Shown here piece after piece: positions 47,001-61,000 of a stretch of 64,000 bases of DNA. The DNA lies in NCBI GenBank assembly GCA_947172415.1, contig OX359196.1:1862501-1926500 (forward strand), written 5' to 3'. Made by a program: the position numbers and the translations under genes. Every line of letters begins with the position of its first letter. Position 1 is the first letter of the stretch. Origin of the DNA: Chondrosia reniformis (Eukaryota; Porifera; Demospongiae; Chondrillida; Chondrillidae). The notes beneath the pieces are model-generated. The model was not told where the DNA came from. It saw nothing but the letters and a program-made list of their open reading frames with translations, and did not search any database.

Positions 47001-50000
47001 ATACCAAATTTGGTGCTTCTCAGTTTATTTATGTAGAAGTAGATAACTTTTTGACACTTTTTGAGGTGAAATTTTTCGACTTTAAATTAAAATATCTTGG
47101 TAATGGAGTAGCCAGTCAAATTATAGTTGACACCAAATAATGTGCAATTTACCTGTTTATTTTACTTGTAAAATTCAAGTTAGTTGGACTTATGATGATG
47201 GACTTTGAAAATGGGCACCAGGGGTTGCATTGAAGGCATTTTTAGCTTGCTACTGTACCCCCAACTAGTAACTCACTGCAAACTCAATAATTTTTGGACA
47301 AACAGGAAATAGCAAAGATAGTGGGGGGAGAACATCAGAAAAGAGGCAAAAGGAACAGGTTTGACTTGTTCCTTTTTCTTGTTATTTCGCACTAATAATA
47401 GATTACAAATTATATTTCAAACACCAAGACTTGAAGGTGTGTTCTAACAGTTTTGACTGGGGTGATTCAAAGGATGAGGGAACCTGACAATTTTCCTTAG
47501 GAAGAGTAAATATCTGGATGTAGACTCAGCTCAAGTCAGAGGAGATGATACAGTAGAAATGAATACAAATATACCTACCAAGTGTATCACACAACACCAA
47601 CCTTACTGAGTCTCTTGGGAATACACACTAAATTATCCTTATTACAGTATTTTCACCCCCTTAACAACCAACTTATGCAGCTAACAACTTCTATACACCA
47701 AATAATGTATAATGTAACGAAAGTTATTTTGAAAGGTTCATATTCGACTAACTTTTTAGCACTAGAAATGCAGGTGTTAATCTTGATTGTGAGATGTTTC
47801 GAGAATGTTTATTCCCAAAAAATAGATTCTCACAGCATATTTGCGTAACACACATTCTGTGATGATTTGTGAAATCACCATTGAAATAAGGTAATGTCTA
47901 CATTTTTTTAGATTTGGTTGGATCCACTGTTTGGTGTACTTTGTAATGGATCTCAACGTCAAAGGATGTTTATTAATAGAGTAAGACAAGTTTTTTAATG
48001 TAGTTTGCCTAGATATATTTAGTATTTAGTTTTTAGGCCACATTAAATTTTTTGGTGTGTCTTTATACTATGCAATCATGTCCTTTGTACTGTGTGAGAA
48101 ACGTATATGTCCTTTGTACTATATGAGAAACGTATATGTCCTTTGTGCTATACGAGAAACGTATATGTCCTTTGTGCTATACGAGAAACGTATATGTCCT
48201 TTGTGCTATACGAGAAACGTATATGTCCTTTGTGCTATACGAGAAACGTATATGTCCTTTGTGCTATACGAGAAATGTATATGTCCTTTGTACTATATGA
48301 GAATCGTATATGTCCTTTGTGCTATATGAGAATCGTATATGTCCTTTGTGCTATACGAGAAATGTATATGTCCTTTGTACTATACGAGAAATGTATATGT
48401 CCTTTGTACTATATGAGAAACGTATATGTCCTTTGTGCTATACGAGAAACGTATATGTCCTTTGTGCTATACGAGAAACGTATATGTCCTTTGTGCTATA
48501 TGAGAAACGTATATTTCAAGGATTCTGGGACTTTGTTTTCTAGTATTGTCTGAGTGCTCCAGATGTGTCAGACTCTGCCTTGGAGTACTTGCTTTGTAGC
48601 TTTCCTGAAGTGACATCTTCAACAAAACAAGGTAAAATTTAGGTTTGCTGTGAATTTAAACTACGTATTAATCATTAGCTGGTGTATACATATGCTTATA
48701 TGAACATATGTTTATTTTTACAAAATATTTTTTTTTGTAATTGTTGAATTACCAGATTGTCGGTTTTGAAGTTGCATGAAAAATCTAAGATACCATTTTC
48801 CTACATGCTATATGCCTATTCTGTAAAAGAGCCTATAGGGGAACTAAACCTGAAGAGAGCTTTTGGATGAGGATACAGGAGTCTTTTTTTCCTTCTTTTT
48901 CCTTCTTTCATCTTCTTCTCCACTGGGTCAGACAGCCGTTTCTGGGAATTCCACCCTTCATCAGTGATCCTGGGAGTCTTTGTCTTTTCTTCATCTTGAT
49001 CTTCTGTGAATCCTTGGCATGTATTTGTTTTGCTCTTTAAAAATGCAATTTTTGAGCTAATTATATGTAAAACATACAGCATGGTTCATAAACAGGTATT
49101 TCGAATTTAAAACATGTGGGGCTGCCCCCCCCCCCCCCCCCCCCGAATTAACTCAAACTACTTGGCCGCATCGTTGGCCTTTAATATATATATATTCTTA
49201 ACAGTTACCCGTAACTGGGACTATTTATTACGTCACTACCGTCGCGTCACAAAATGTATTAAATCTCCATACATCGAAGTGTGAAGTTTATATATATAAA
49301 CGTTTTCGCTAAGATGGATAGAGTCCTTATACGATATATAAATAACGAATCAGCAAGATATGACGGGAAAGATTACTTAGAAGCAGCTAAGAAGGTAACC
49401 TTTCTATCGAAGTACAATTGCACTATCTGTTGTTTGCAGTATGTATAGTTAAAACCATTACTCTTACCTTCAATCGTTGATTTCACAGTTACGAGGACAT
49501 ATATAGGCAAGATCAGAATGTCAAAATACATAGTCATTAACAGTTAACAGATCAAAGTTAACCGTTACCTGTTACCAGTTTTCGGTAATAATTAACTGAA
49601 AATGGTAACTTCTAACCATTAACATTACTTCTTTTTTTATGAACCGTACTGTAGCTGTGAGCCTGATATTACATGAATTGACTGTGTGTTTTATATACGT
49701 TTGTTGCATTTCAAAGTCAAGCACTTTTGAAAGACTCAAAAATGAATATATACAGTACTGATTAAAAGTATTATAACTAAAATGATGAGTAGTGATAGTT
49801 ACATCTTTATATTAATTGTTCTTGTGTCACATTACTGACTGATGCTTCAGTGTCAGTTAAGAGAAGCAAAGTTGCATCCATAATGTAGTTGAGAGTGTAT
49901 ACCCTTGTTCTGAATTTTTGTTTCCTGATTGTATATATATATATTGTCTATAAGTATAGTGAAATACTTTGTTAGCTAATTACACTCAAGTACACTACAC

Positions 50001-53000
50001 AGTGCAAGTTACTAGCAAATATATAAAATATTAAATTACAATCAAGTACTACACAGTACAAGTTACAAATTTAAGAGATCCAAGTGACTATGTAATATTA
50101 AAATTACAATCAAGTACTAGCTACACAGTGCAAGTTACAAATTTAAAGAGATCCAAGTGACCCCTAGGATAATCAGTATTTTAAACAGTACAAGACTTTA
50201 GTCACACTAGTACTGTTGCAGGCTTTGAAATCCTCAACTACTGCATAGAGAGTAGTAGTTGATACAGATCATCCAATTGCAAGGTAGAACACATGGCCTA
50301 CCAATTACCTTTTCACACCTTAGTATAGACTGAAGATGATGCATCTGCATGCCATATATCAACAAAGGCTTCAGTATTAAAGGGGTCTCAGCTAATAACC
50401 ACAGCAGATTTGATTTGCCTTGTGAGGGAGCTAAGAACACCGACGGTTGGTTGCATGCATTGGCATAATCAACAGGGTTAGAGACCATTTTGTAACTTGT
50501 ACGCAAGGGACATCATATACGTATATAAAGGCCTTGGCCTTTTATGTCCCTTGTGTACAAGTTACAAAATGGTCTCTAACCCTGTTGATTATGCCAATGC
50601 ATGCAACCAACCGTCGGTGTTCTTAGCTCCCTCACAAGGCAAATCAAATCTGCTGTGGTTATTAGCTGAGACCCCTTTAATACTGAAGCCTTTGTTGATA
50701 TATGGCATGCAGATGCATCATCTTCAGTCTATACTAAGGTGTGAAAAGGTAATTGGTAGGCCATGTGTTCTACCTTGCAATTGGATGATCTGTATCAACT
50801 ACTACTCTCTATGCAGTAGTTGAGGATTTCAAAGCCTGCAACAGTACTAGTGTGACTAAAGTCTTGTACTGTTTAAAATACTGATTATCCTAGGGGTCAC
50901 TTGGATCTCTTTAAATTTGTAACTTGCACTGTGTAGCTAGTACTTGATTGTAATTTTAATATTACATAGTCACTTGGATCTCTTAAATTTGTAACTTGTA
51001 CTGTGTAGTACTTGATTGTAATTTAATATTTTATATATTTGCTAGTAACTTGCACTGTGTAGTGTACTTGAGTGTAATTAGCTAACAAAGTATTTCTTAT
51101 AGACATTCGCTATAAGCAATTTTGTTACTGTATGTAGTACACATGGAAAATGTACTAACATGGATAAGAATAAAGCCTAGTTGAAAGTCAGCAATATGAA
51201 TTTAATAATTCTGGACGTTTCGACCCAGAGGTCTTCATGCATCAGCAATATATGAGGAGTGGGAATACAATTCAGTATAAATAGGAAATTAGTAAATTCA
51301 TGTTGCTGACACTCAACAAAGCTTTATTCTCGTAATGATCGCAACAAACACTCCTAATTCCTACACATGGACAATTAAAAATATTAACAGATAACGTAAG
51401 AAGAGAAGGCAGAGCTTAAATTGCCAAAGTAATACGGTCGACCAAACGAATCCAGTCTTTCGCATCAATATAGGAACAACTCTGCCTCAAACTTGACGGG
51501 AACGTATACAAAAACGCTTTATCTAACCTTGGCTACAACTCGCCTGTTCGGTAGCTCCTTCTCGTAGGAGAGCGTCGACTTGTCATAGCCGTTCTCGAAG
51601 GATGATCTTCTTTAGCAACGAGTCGGAGACGTTTACGCAACGTCACATGATTCACTAAATGCGTGTACGGAGCGACATACGAAAGTGTTGGTGACGCATT
51701 AGAAGAACATCACAATACATCACCAGCTTGCGCAATCGTAACTTTGAATTCTTCATTATATCTTGATTATTTTGCTCATTTAATTAAGCAAAACTTCGTC
51801 AGACGTTTCTTATACACATGTACCATGATATATGTTGATTTCACAGTTATCTGACAAATTGAAATTTTTTATCAATATAACACATTGTTTGCATATAAAT
51901 TTCCCATAGGTTTTCTATAGTCCTATGGCCTTTTATATGCAGACTTTGTCCTCTGTTTTCTAACAAACGGAGGCCTAAATTAAAAATCCCTTAATTTAAA
52001 ATGAGTTTTATACCCTAAACTTTATGATGATATGCCCATTTTGTTTCTAAGTCCTTTCTTGGAGCCATATGAATTAATTTATTATATTATATTATATTAG
52101 ATTACCTTAGTATATTGTAACTTGTACTGTATATATATAGTTATCACTGTAAACCACAATGAGAGCACTTTGCCTTTTCCTTGCTTAAACCTTGTACTAA
52201 AGTTCACTTGTAAACACTCTTGAGGAGTCCCTAATTATTTTTACAATTGTAATTTAATGTAATCTTACTCTTGAGACCATGCTGATCATTTTCTGTTTTC
52301 CAAGACTAGGCATAACATTGTAATTTCTTATCTAATTCATGTAGATGACAGCATACTTTCGGCTCAGTTGGAATGTCTAAAGTTGATAGTGAATAGGTCA
52401 TCTCAGAAAGGTCAAAGTTCTCATGACTCTTACTGGAACATGTTGGATCATGCTCTGAAATCTGTTTCTGATGATGTAAGATACTACAGGCCTCAAATCT
52501 ACTTTGTATTAGTGCAATAGCTGTCTTGTTATCGTTGTATAACTTGGTTATGCTATGTTCCTATAGTTTTGATTGCTAACCATTTGAATACTGCATTGCT
52601 TGCAATTGTTTTTATAGAAGTATTCAATCAGTAAAGTAACTTTTTAGTTTATTTGATAATTTGCAAAGCAAATACTTAAGTTTGTTATTCTTTTGTTGGT
52701 TTAAGCTTGTCTGAACCATTCAATGGGGGAAGCATTTTATATTGTGTATGGATACAATTTGTGTGAATACATGTTTGCAGTTTTACATAATATGTTATGT
52801 AGTTCTTAAAACAGTTTATGGCAACTGAATAGAAATTTTAATAGCCTTCGTATCCTGGTTGTTTTGCAGGTGAAGGTGGCTGCCATGGGACTGTTGTGCG
52901 AGTGTAGGCATACTACTGAACCGCCCATGGAGGAAGGCCTTAACCTCATACTGAAGTGCCTGCCAGACATTATGAACAGCCAGTCACCACTGTTTAGACA

Positions 53001-56000
53001 ACAAATTCAGACACTATTGAAACAGGTATTGTTAAATTACCATTAATTTTGTTTGTATACGTGGAGGACACTTACTGTCAAGATGGCTTAACTAATTATT
53101 AACTGTTATTTTATTATTTGGTTAAGAAATGACAGTATATTGTATACTCCTTAATGGATCCAATGAATACTATTACTATAATATGAATACTTGGGCATAT
53201 TGTCCTTTTGTTGTAACATTTTTAGCTATTCAGAAGAATCTTTGACAGTGGTTTGTATCTTTTGAAGAAGCACAGAGAAGACAAGCTTCCAGACCAAGTG
53301 TTGATAATGAAGGTGTATATAAGCACATTTTTATTATACCACATTACTGTTTGAGTTGGTTGTCTAGACCGGACATGGTAATCGGCTAGCACACTCACAA
53401 CTACCATTTGAACAAATTTTCCACTAGAATGACGTTCACCAATTGCCGATTACCGATTGCAACATCCAATCTGGACAACCAATCCAAAAAGTAATGTATA
53501 ATGAAAAAACAAGTATGAGAACTCTCAATCTCTTTCTTACATAATACCACATATGTGAAAAAGATGGGAGGGGAAAATTTCCAAGCTTATAATGAAATAT
53601 ATATATACAGTGAAAATATATACAGTGAAAACTGGTTAACACGAAGTCACTTCACGCGAAATATTGCTTAACACGAACGATTTGCCGACACCAGGTTATT
53701 TACTGTACTAAAATGTACTGTTTAACGTGAAAAGTACCTGTTAACGCTAAGGTCTGAATACACTTGTAACTTGACAAGATGGCAGTCACAAAGAAGCAAC
53801 GAAGCTACTCGATAGACTTGAAGACGAATTTTTTGTAGATCAATAACACCAAGGAAAAAGGTTTCAAAGAACTTAACCTTATCATCAATGTCATAAAATG
53901 TTTCTGTCAGCTGCCAGGGAGTACTATCTAAGTCAACTAAGAACTTAGAGACATCAAAGTTTTTAAATGAGCGTCAGGAGATAGTTTTAGGAGTAGGCTT
54001 AGGTGATGACCAGGATGTTAAGAGGCTAATTGGATAATGATCAGTAATGATATGATCTAGCACTGTGGTTTGGGTATAAGGAACATCAGGAGAGATAAGG
54101 AATAAATCGAGTACAGAGCCGGTGCTCTCAGAGACACGAGTGGGATGATAAATTGGGGTTGGGATATGAGATGTGAGTGGACAAAATCACGTGAGATCTT
54201 AAGAGAGGTGGTTACTAGAATCACTGAAATAAGCATTAAAGTAACCAATGAAGTACTTACTGGAGATGAGGATGTTGTCGATAGTTGATCATATGTTGTG
54301 CACTGACTGGACGAGGGCTGGGAGGACAATAGAAGCAGCCAAACAACAGTTGTGAAGGAAGGAGGGTCCCTTTGACACCAACCCACAGATGCTCCAGACC
54401 CGCATTAGTAGTTCCACAGGAGAGGACTTTGCTAGAGAGGGTGTCAGATACATAGCAAGCTACACCTCCGCCTGAGTGTTTTTAACTTCAGAATTGTTGA
54501 AAGACGGGTCCAACCAAGTCTCAGAGAGGCAGAGAATCTCTGGGCAAGTGATAGAAACAAAATACTGAAGTTTGTAGAAATGTCGTAGCAGACTACAGGT
54601 ATTTAGATGGATGACAGCAAGATTCTTTATCTTTAGTCTTTGAGATGATCTTGTAGGTCCAGGGTGAGTCTCTACATCACCCAAAAGCTGTATATATAGA
54701 GAAAGGTAACAGCAGTTCCACTAGCAGGTATTCCATGTAGATATTTGAAAGGCCATCAATATACTTTTAACTATGGTTATAACCAAGTGATAGTTGCCGG
54801 TGTCCCACTCGGACTCGGACACAGACTCGATTATCTTTGTGATTTTCACTAAGCTTTGCGTCAAGTTTTTACACCCTGAGCTGCACCTGGTCCATTTAAA
54901 CAAAGAATTCACCTTATCCATCATAAATAGATTCATTTTGCACCATGGATTTCTCGCTAACCAGTTTTCATTGTGTAGCTTTAGAAGAGGATGCAAAGGT
55001 CTTCTCTTTGTTCTTCTACTCTACCAGTTCAGATAGCTGTTTCAGGAAATATTATCGTTTGTCAGTGACCCTGGAATATCCTCCTTTAATTTCTTAATTA
55101 AAAATCATTTTTGTATAATGAAGGTGCTTAATATGTTAAACTAAACGTCCATTTAATTCAATTTGTTTGTCATTTTCCTTTTTTTCCTTTAGGGATTTAT
55201 GACCAAGTTTGCTACTCTCCAGTTTTGCTATTTAACACCTTTGGTATCATTTCAAAGAAGAACATTTGCAATGAATAATCTTGATGTAATCTGTAGAGCT
55301 TCAAAACTAGTTCAGAGTGATAAAGGTACCTTCTCAAGCAGCTAACCATCCAATCGAACAACCACCAAGGGGGAAAGCATTACCTCATGGTTAATTAAAT
55401 GTTTAAATGTTCAATTTGACTATGAGTTTTGAATATTAGTATAAAAATGTCTTGTTATAATATAGGTACTACTGTACAATTCTATACTATAGAAAATGAC
55501 TTATAAAATACAGCTTAAGTGTTAAGATTCTTTTTGTTTTCTTTTAGGTCGTGATTACAGTCTAATGGATGAAGTGTTTGATCTGAATCAATTCATAATG
55601 TCCTCTTTTTCTTACACAAGTGCTTTGGTACACTGTCTTCAGGACTCCTCAGAGAGTAATAAAGATATTGCTCTAGGGCTGCTCTTAAGTTTGCCATTTT
55701 CTCATCAAATAATTAAGGTCAGTTTTTATATACGTTTTTGTGCATCTTTATGCAAGATTTTTGGTCTGTCTTTGTTACCCCCGATGTTGTTTTCAGAAAT
55801 TGGGTTTTAGTATGGCTTCCTCTTTGTAACCTTGTATATATTATATGTATATCAACAAAATGGCGGACACTCGGCTGGCCTTCATTTTCTAAGTTTAAAA
55901 TTAGCTATCACTTCCTTTGTGTCAAGCAATCAACCAATGAAAAGGATTTAGAAGCCATCTTTACTAATAATATACAACATATCTTTACTAGTAATATACA

Positions 56001-58045
56001 ATGTAAAGCCTGTGTAAAGCTTTCTACGAGATATGACCTTAAAATTGATATAGTTACCACCAGGCTGTAGTTAGTTAGTAAACTAGTAACAAAATGTTGC
56101 TGTAACAGGTCTGTTAACAGCTTTCAGTACAAGCTTATGTAGTAAGCATTATCATGCCAAACTGCACTGCAGTATTCCAGGTGGGGTCTGATGTAAGCCA
56201 CATAAAATCTCCTAATTGATATGGGAACACATTTTCTTTTGCTTCTAAAAATATATAACTTCACATTGGTTAATTGGAGTATCCTGTTGATATGATGGTC
56301 AGATTTCAAGTTGTCAATACTCCAGATAAACCTGAAGAGTCTTTCTATTCTATTACAATTAATCATGGTATCAGCTGCATAACTGTTCTGACTGCTAGTA
56401 GGAGCTCCATGAGATGATGGTTATGTGATCTCTTCACCATTGTGTGCTTCTATCCCTGATTGTTCATCCAATGAAATAGAAGCATATATTTGGTCAAATG
56501 CCTGTGTACCTCCTCCTTAAGGAACCATGCCAAAGTTGACATCTTCTGAATCATGTGACTAGAGTTGCAAAAGTGTCACTGCCTTGTTGCAATAGAAGAT
56601 CACCCTTTTGTAAACATTTTATGATATTTGGAGGCCAATTTTCTCTATACCTTGATTGTGGAAGACGATTTCAAGAAACCCTTCTTGGAGCCTTTGGCGA
56701 AGGTCAAAGGTAGTGTTATTACAACTGCCTGTCAATTGGAGCGCCAATGTAGCTTTTATGCATATGCATGCATCTTTTGACTCTATTATAATAATAATGT
56801 ATAAATGGAAATAAAATTTTTGTTCCTAAAAACCTGTGGCTTGTCCATTCCAGTTTGATTACTTTTCCTAATCTGTGTTATTTTTGGCTGTTCTTCTAAT
56901 GTATTAACGTTTTACAGATTGCAATAATTTTTTTGCACACCCGTTAAGGACTGCTTACCACCACTTTAGTGGTGCGAGGTTCAATGTCTGTTTTCTGTCA
57001 TTGTGAAGAGGAATTTAAATCAAACTTTATAGATAGATACATTAGGGAATTACTAAATGAAATATCGTGATCAAGTTGCATTGTAGCTCTTTCTTGGACA
57101 AATTAGCATGAATTACAGGTTTGGTATTCCATGACTGTACTCCAAGCCCATGGTTTCCAGTGATTGGTTAATGAACCTTATACACCGGAGCTGGACGGAG
57201 TGGGGCTTTTGGACCTTTCATTCCTGGAGGATGGTAAGATGAGTCATCTTCCAATGATTTGTGAGGTGATTCTTAGATTGGCTTCTGCACTGGTCTCTTT
57301 CACGTCTTGCCTGATGGTCGATTAATAGGGAGATGATAAGGAAGACCACTCCCCTCAGAAACGAAACCTCCAGTCCTTCAGCAGCACATGGTCCCATGAC
57401 CGTACTATACTAATATACGGACGTATCGAATAGTATATTGGCATAGATTATCTATACTACATAACCGGGATTGGAATCCACCTACACACAGCTGTCACCA
57501 CTGAGGTTTTTCACAACGAATCTGTATTGTTCAAAGTACTATGTCGGAATCAAACGAAAAATCCTTTTTAGGACCCTTCTCCTTCCACGTACGTATATAT
57601 TTTCTGAATCTTATGCCAACCTATATATTTCATGCTTGTACATCTACAGATATCTGGATATATATATATATACGTATCTTATTGGTCTCCGAATATCCTC
57701 TTTGGATTTCGATTAAAGAATTTACTATGAACGATTTAACAGCTTTAAGTGTCGATTTACATAGCAATTTATCCCTGACGGCTTCAGTTAACTATTAACA
57801 GCTAACCGTTAACGGTTTCGAGTTACCTTTTAACCTCTAACGGTTACCTTTAATCGGTTACCGTTACCTTTTTATGCACTGTACCATACAGGAAACATGT
57901 CACACACATGTTCTGGACACCAGTATGCATGTGTAGGAAACTTTATCCCCGTACGCATATATACCTATATATAATAAAGCAATAAAAATTAAATATAAAT
58001 TAATATGTTTACAAAATAATAATAAAATAGTAATAAAATGGATTT

Positions 58046-58087
<42 letters not shown>

Positions 58088-61000
58088 GGAAGAAATATTA
58101 TTGCACGCATGTCTGTAAATATAGAGTATAGACACAGATATTGTTTACTGTCCCAGAGGGTTGTTTGGATCCATCGTCTTACTCCACTGTGGAAGAGTGA
58201 GATGACTACATGTAGCTGTAAAGCTATTGAAGAAATTGTACGGATGAGACTTCATGATGTGAATTATAGAGACTGAGTCTTTGTAACACACTTTAAATGT
58301 AGACCTATAAATCTGTCCTTATGGCAGTACCTGGCCTGTAGACTGAACTTTTAAGCATTTTTAACAATAGCTTTCATTGTAGAGAGTACCCCGTGCAGCA
58401 TATTTTCTGGCTTGTGATCGTACACTTTGCTACCGCTTCTGCACATTTGAACATCCTCTCCTCATTGAAAGTTTCACATTGGTTCTTCTAACAAGGCATT
58501 AAGTTGTTGCACAAACACAAAAAGTCAATCTTGCTGAATGTAATGAAATATGCCATGTGCAGTTTGGCATTAGCCGCTTTCTTTTCAGCAGAGAATCTGA
58601 ACTTTTCGACCCTTTGGTGGTGTCAGGGATACAAATTGTCCTGAGGATGGTGGAAGAAGCAGAAGCTTACATAAAAATCCCTAATTCGAGGCAAATTTAT
58701 GAATTATTCTACATTTAAGCTTCAGAATAAAAGGCCACCTCAATTTGTTTGGTTCAATTGCTTTGAACCACTCCGAACTGGACTGAATGCAACGAAATGC
58801 CAATATTACTGAATGCAATGAAAAAAGCTTATCTTGCCTTAACCCTTTATCGACTGAAAGCCCCACATTTGTGGCTCAAAATTTATTAGTCTGTTATCGA
58901 CGGCAAAGTTAAATAATCATACGATCTTTCTGAAATTCATATTAATCAATAGTGCTTATACAGTGCAATATACGTGTGAAAAGTACATATTACATATGGC
59001 AAATATATGGATTACGCAGGTGTTTTAGGAAAAATGCAAAATGGACGTCAAGTCATTTTTCGGCAATTTCCAATATTTTCGTCTATTAACTTCAGCGAAG
59101 GTTTATTAGATGTTATCCTAGCCAACAAAAGTACAAATGGAACTTAAAAAGGTTAGAAGAGGTAATTTTTACACTTGTGCCACAAAAGTGGCCTTCAGTC
59201 CGTAAGGGATTGCGGTAACAGTTACATGCAGTCGTTAAAAGGTTAACGTAGAATACTCTGTGCTATCTTTAAAATACATACAATCCCCCAAAATGTACAT
59301 ATGCAAGGAAAGAATTGCAGTTTGTCTACAGGCCCTACATTCCTAAACTGACTAGCAGACACTTCTACCAATTATGTAGGCAAAGGATACAGCTACGTAA
59401 GCCAAACACCTGCCAAGGTTAGCAACCACTGTTCACCCTAACTCTACTATAAAACACAAGCAACTCTCTCTTAATTGAGTAATACACATACAACCAATTT
59501 CCAACAAATGTCTCTTACACTAATGGAGAAACCAATCCAAACTTTAATGGGTAATCATTGTTCCACTATACTCCCTCTTTCACCCTTGCTTCCTTCTGGT
59601 TGATGTGACACTATATGGTCTGCCTACACATGAAATGTTCTTTTGTTGTTTGAGACGTGAGAATCTCAGATAAGTTTATAGCATTTAGTTGCTTGTTGAG
59701 GCTTGTTCTTCTGTCATAGGAGTAGGGCAGGCAGGCAGGCTTGCTGCATAGATAGAACCACAGCCTATGTGTTGTAACCTATTAGCTACAAACCTGCCAG
59801 CATAATGGAAACAGCAGTGGAATTTTGTGGATATACATATTGCCTTTGAGTGATTGTACAAATAATGGACAAGGAAACAGCAGGTAGATTCTTAGAATAT
59901 TACTGGTCTCTTTCAGAAGATGTTAGGAAGTGCTATAAGGAAAAACTACAGAAAATTGGCTTCGATATTGACTCCTATTTGCCGCAAGAATTGAAAAACC
60001 TTAACATCTTGACTAACATAGAATGGCCCAATGTACAATATCCAGATATTTACACTGTTAAAAAAGGTGGTGGGTTTGACTTGTCCCTATAAACCCACCA
60101 ATTTGTGGTGGCTATAAACCATCATTTTACATTGGTGTGTGTTACACACCCGTTTTTTACATTATTCATTGCAGGCACTGCCTCTAAATAATCAACACAG
60201 TTTAATTGATTAATACGCTTGGATATTTCAAATAGCTCAATTAATTGTTAACATATCATTAAACATCATAATACAACTTCTAAATTAAATAAACAGAAAT
60301 AAAAGGATGAATATTAAATAAGACATACAATAAGTCAATAAAAAGAATATGGGTGCATGCATAAATAAATTAAAGTGAATATAGTTTGGAAAATACTCTG
60401 GCAAAAGTGTTACCTTGCTTGGAAGGTTTAACCTTCAAAAAAATGTATTCTAACAGTGAAAAAATCTGTGTGCATTCTTTAGGATAAGTAATGTTAAAAA
60501 CATAATAAACGGCAAGTAATGCCACAACAATTTCCTCAGATTGCACTTCAAACAGTGGGATCTGATCTATTGAAATAAAACATTGGTTCTCACGGCAGAG
60601 AAGGCACGGTGTTGAGGCTCTGCATTTTTGTAGCATCTTCCAATCCAAGGTTCTCCTATACAATAAATACAAGTATAATTTACAGCTCTATACTGGTTGC
60701 TATATTTTAACTGTTAATAAAGTTAAACATATTACATGATAAACACACCTAGCCTATACACAAAAGAGGATCTCAAGGCCTATAAGAGTCTGGATTCATA
60801 TAACTACTTTGTATCTGGATGGATCGTTAGTGTTGAAGTTACGTAGAACTATTCAGTCAACTGACAGCCAATTCGGGAACATGTATTTAGTTATAGCCGT
60901 CGTGAAACACCCCTAAAAACTAACAGCCAAGGCACTAAAGCCTTGGATTGCAATAGAAAGAGAAGGAACAATTGTATGTGCGCAAACGATTGAAAGATAT

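Noticed and set aside
48057-48553. Long open frames (up to 148 aa) with a repeated [15 protein letters not shown] peptide
   Set aside because: They are an artefact of the 29-bp minisatellite: the same unit is read in rotating frames with no stops. It lies in a THADA intron next to a confirmed exon.
50234-50823. Two identical 90-residue ORFs on opposite strands
   Set aside because: They are the two arms of the palindrome read in both directions. No domain, splice structure or codon signal supports a gene.
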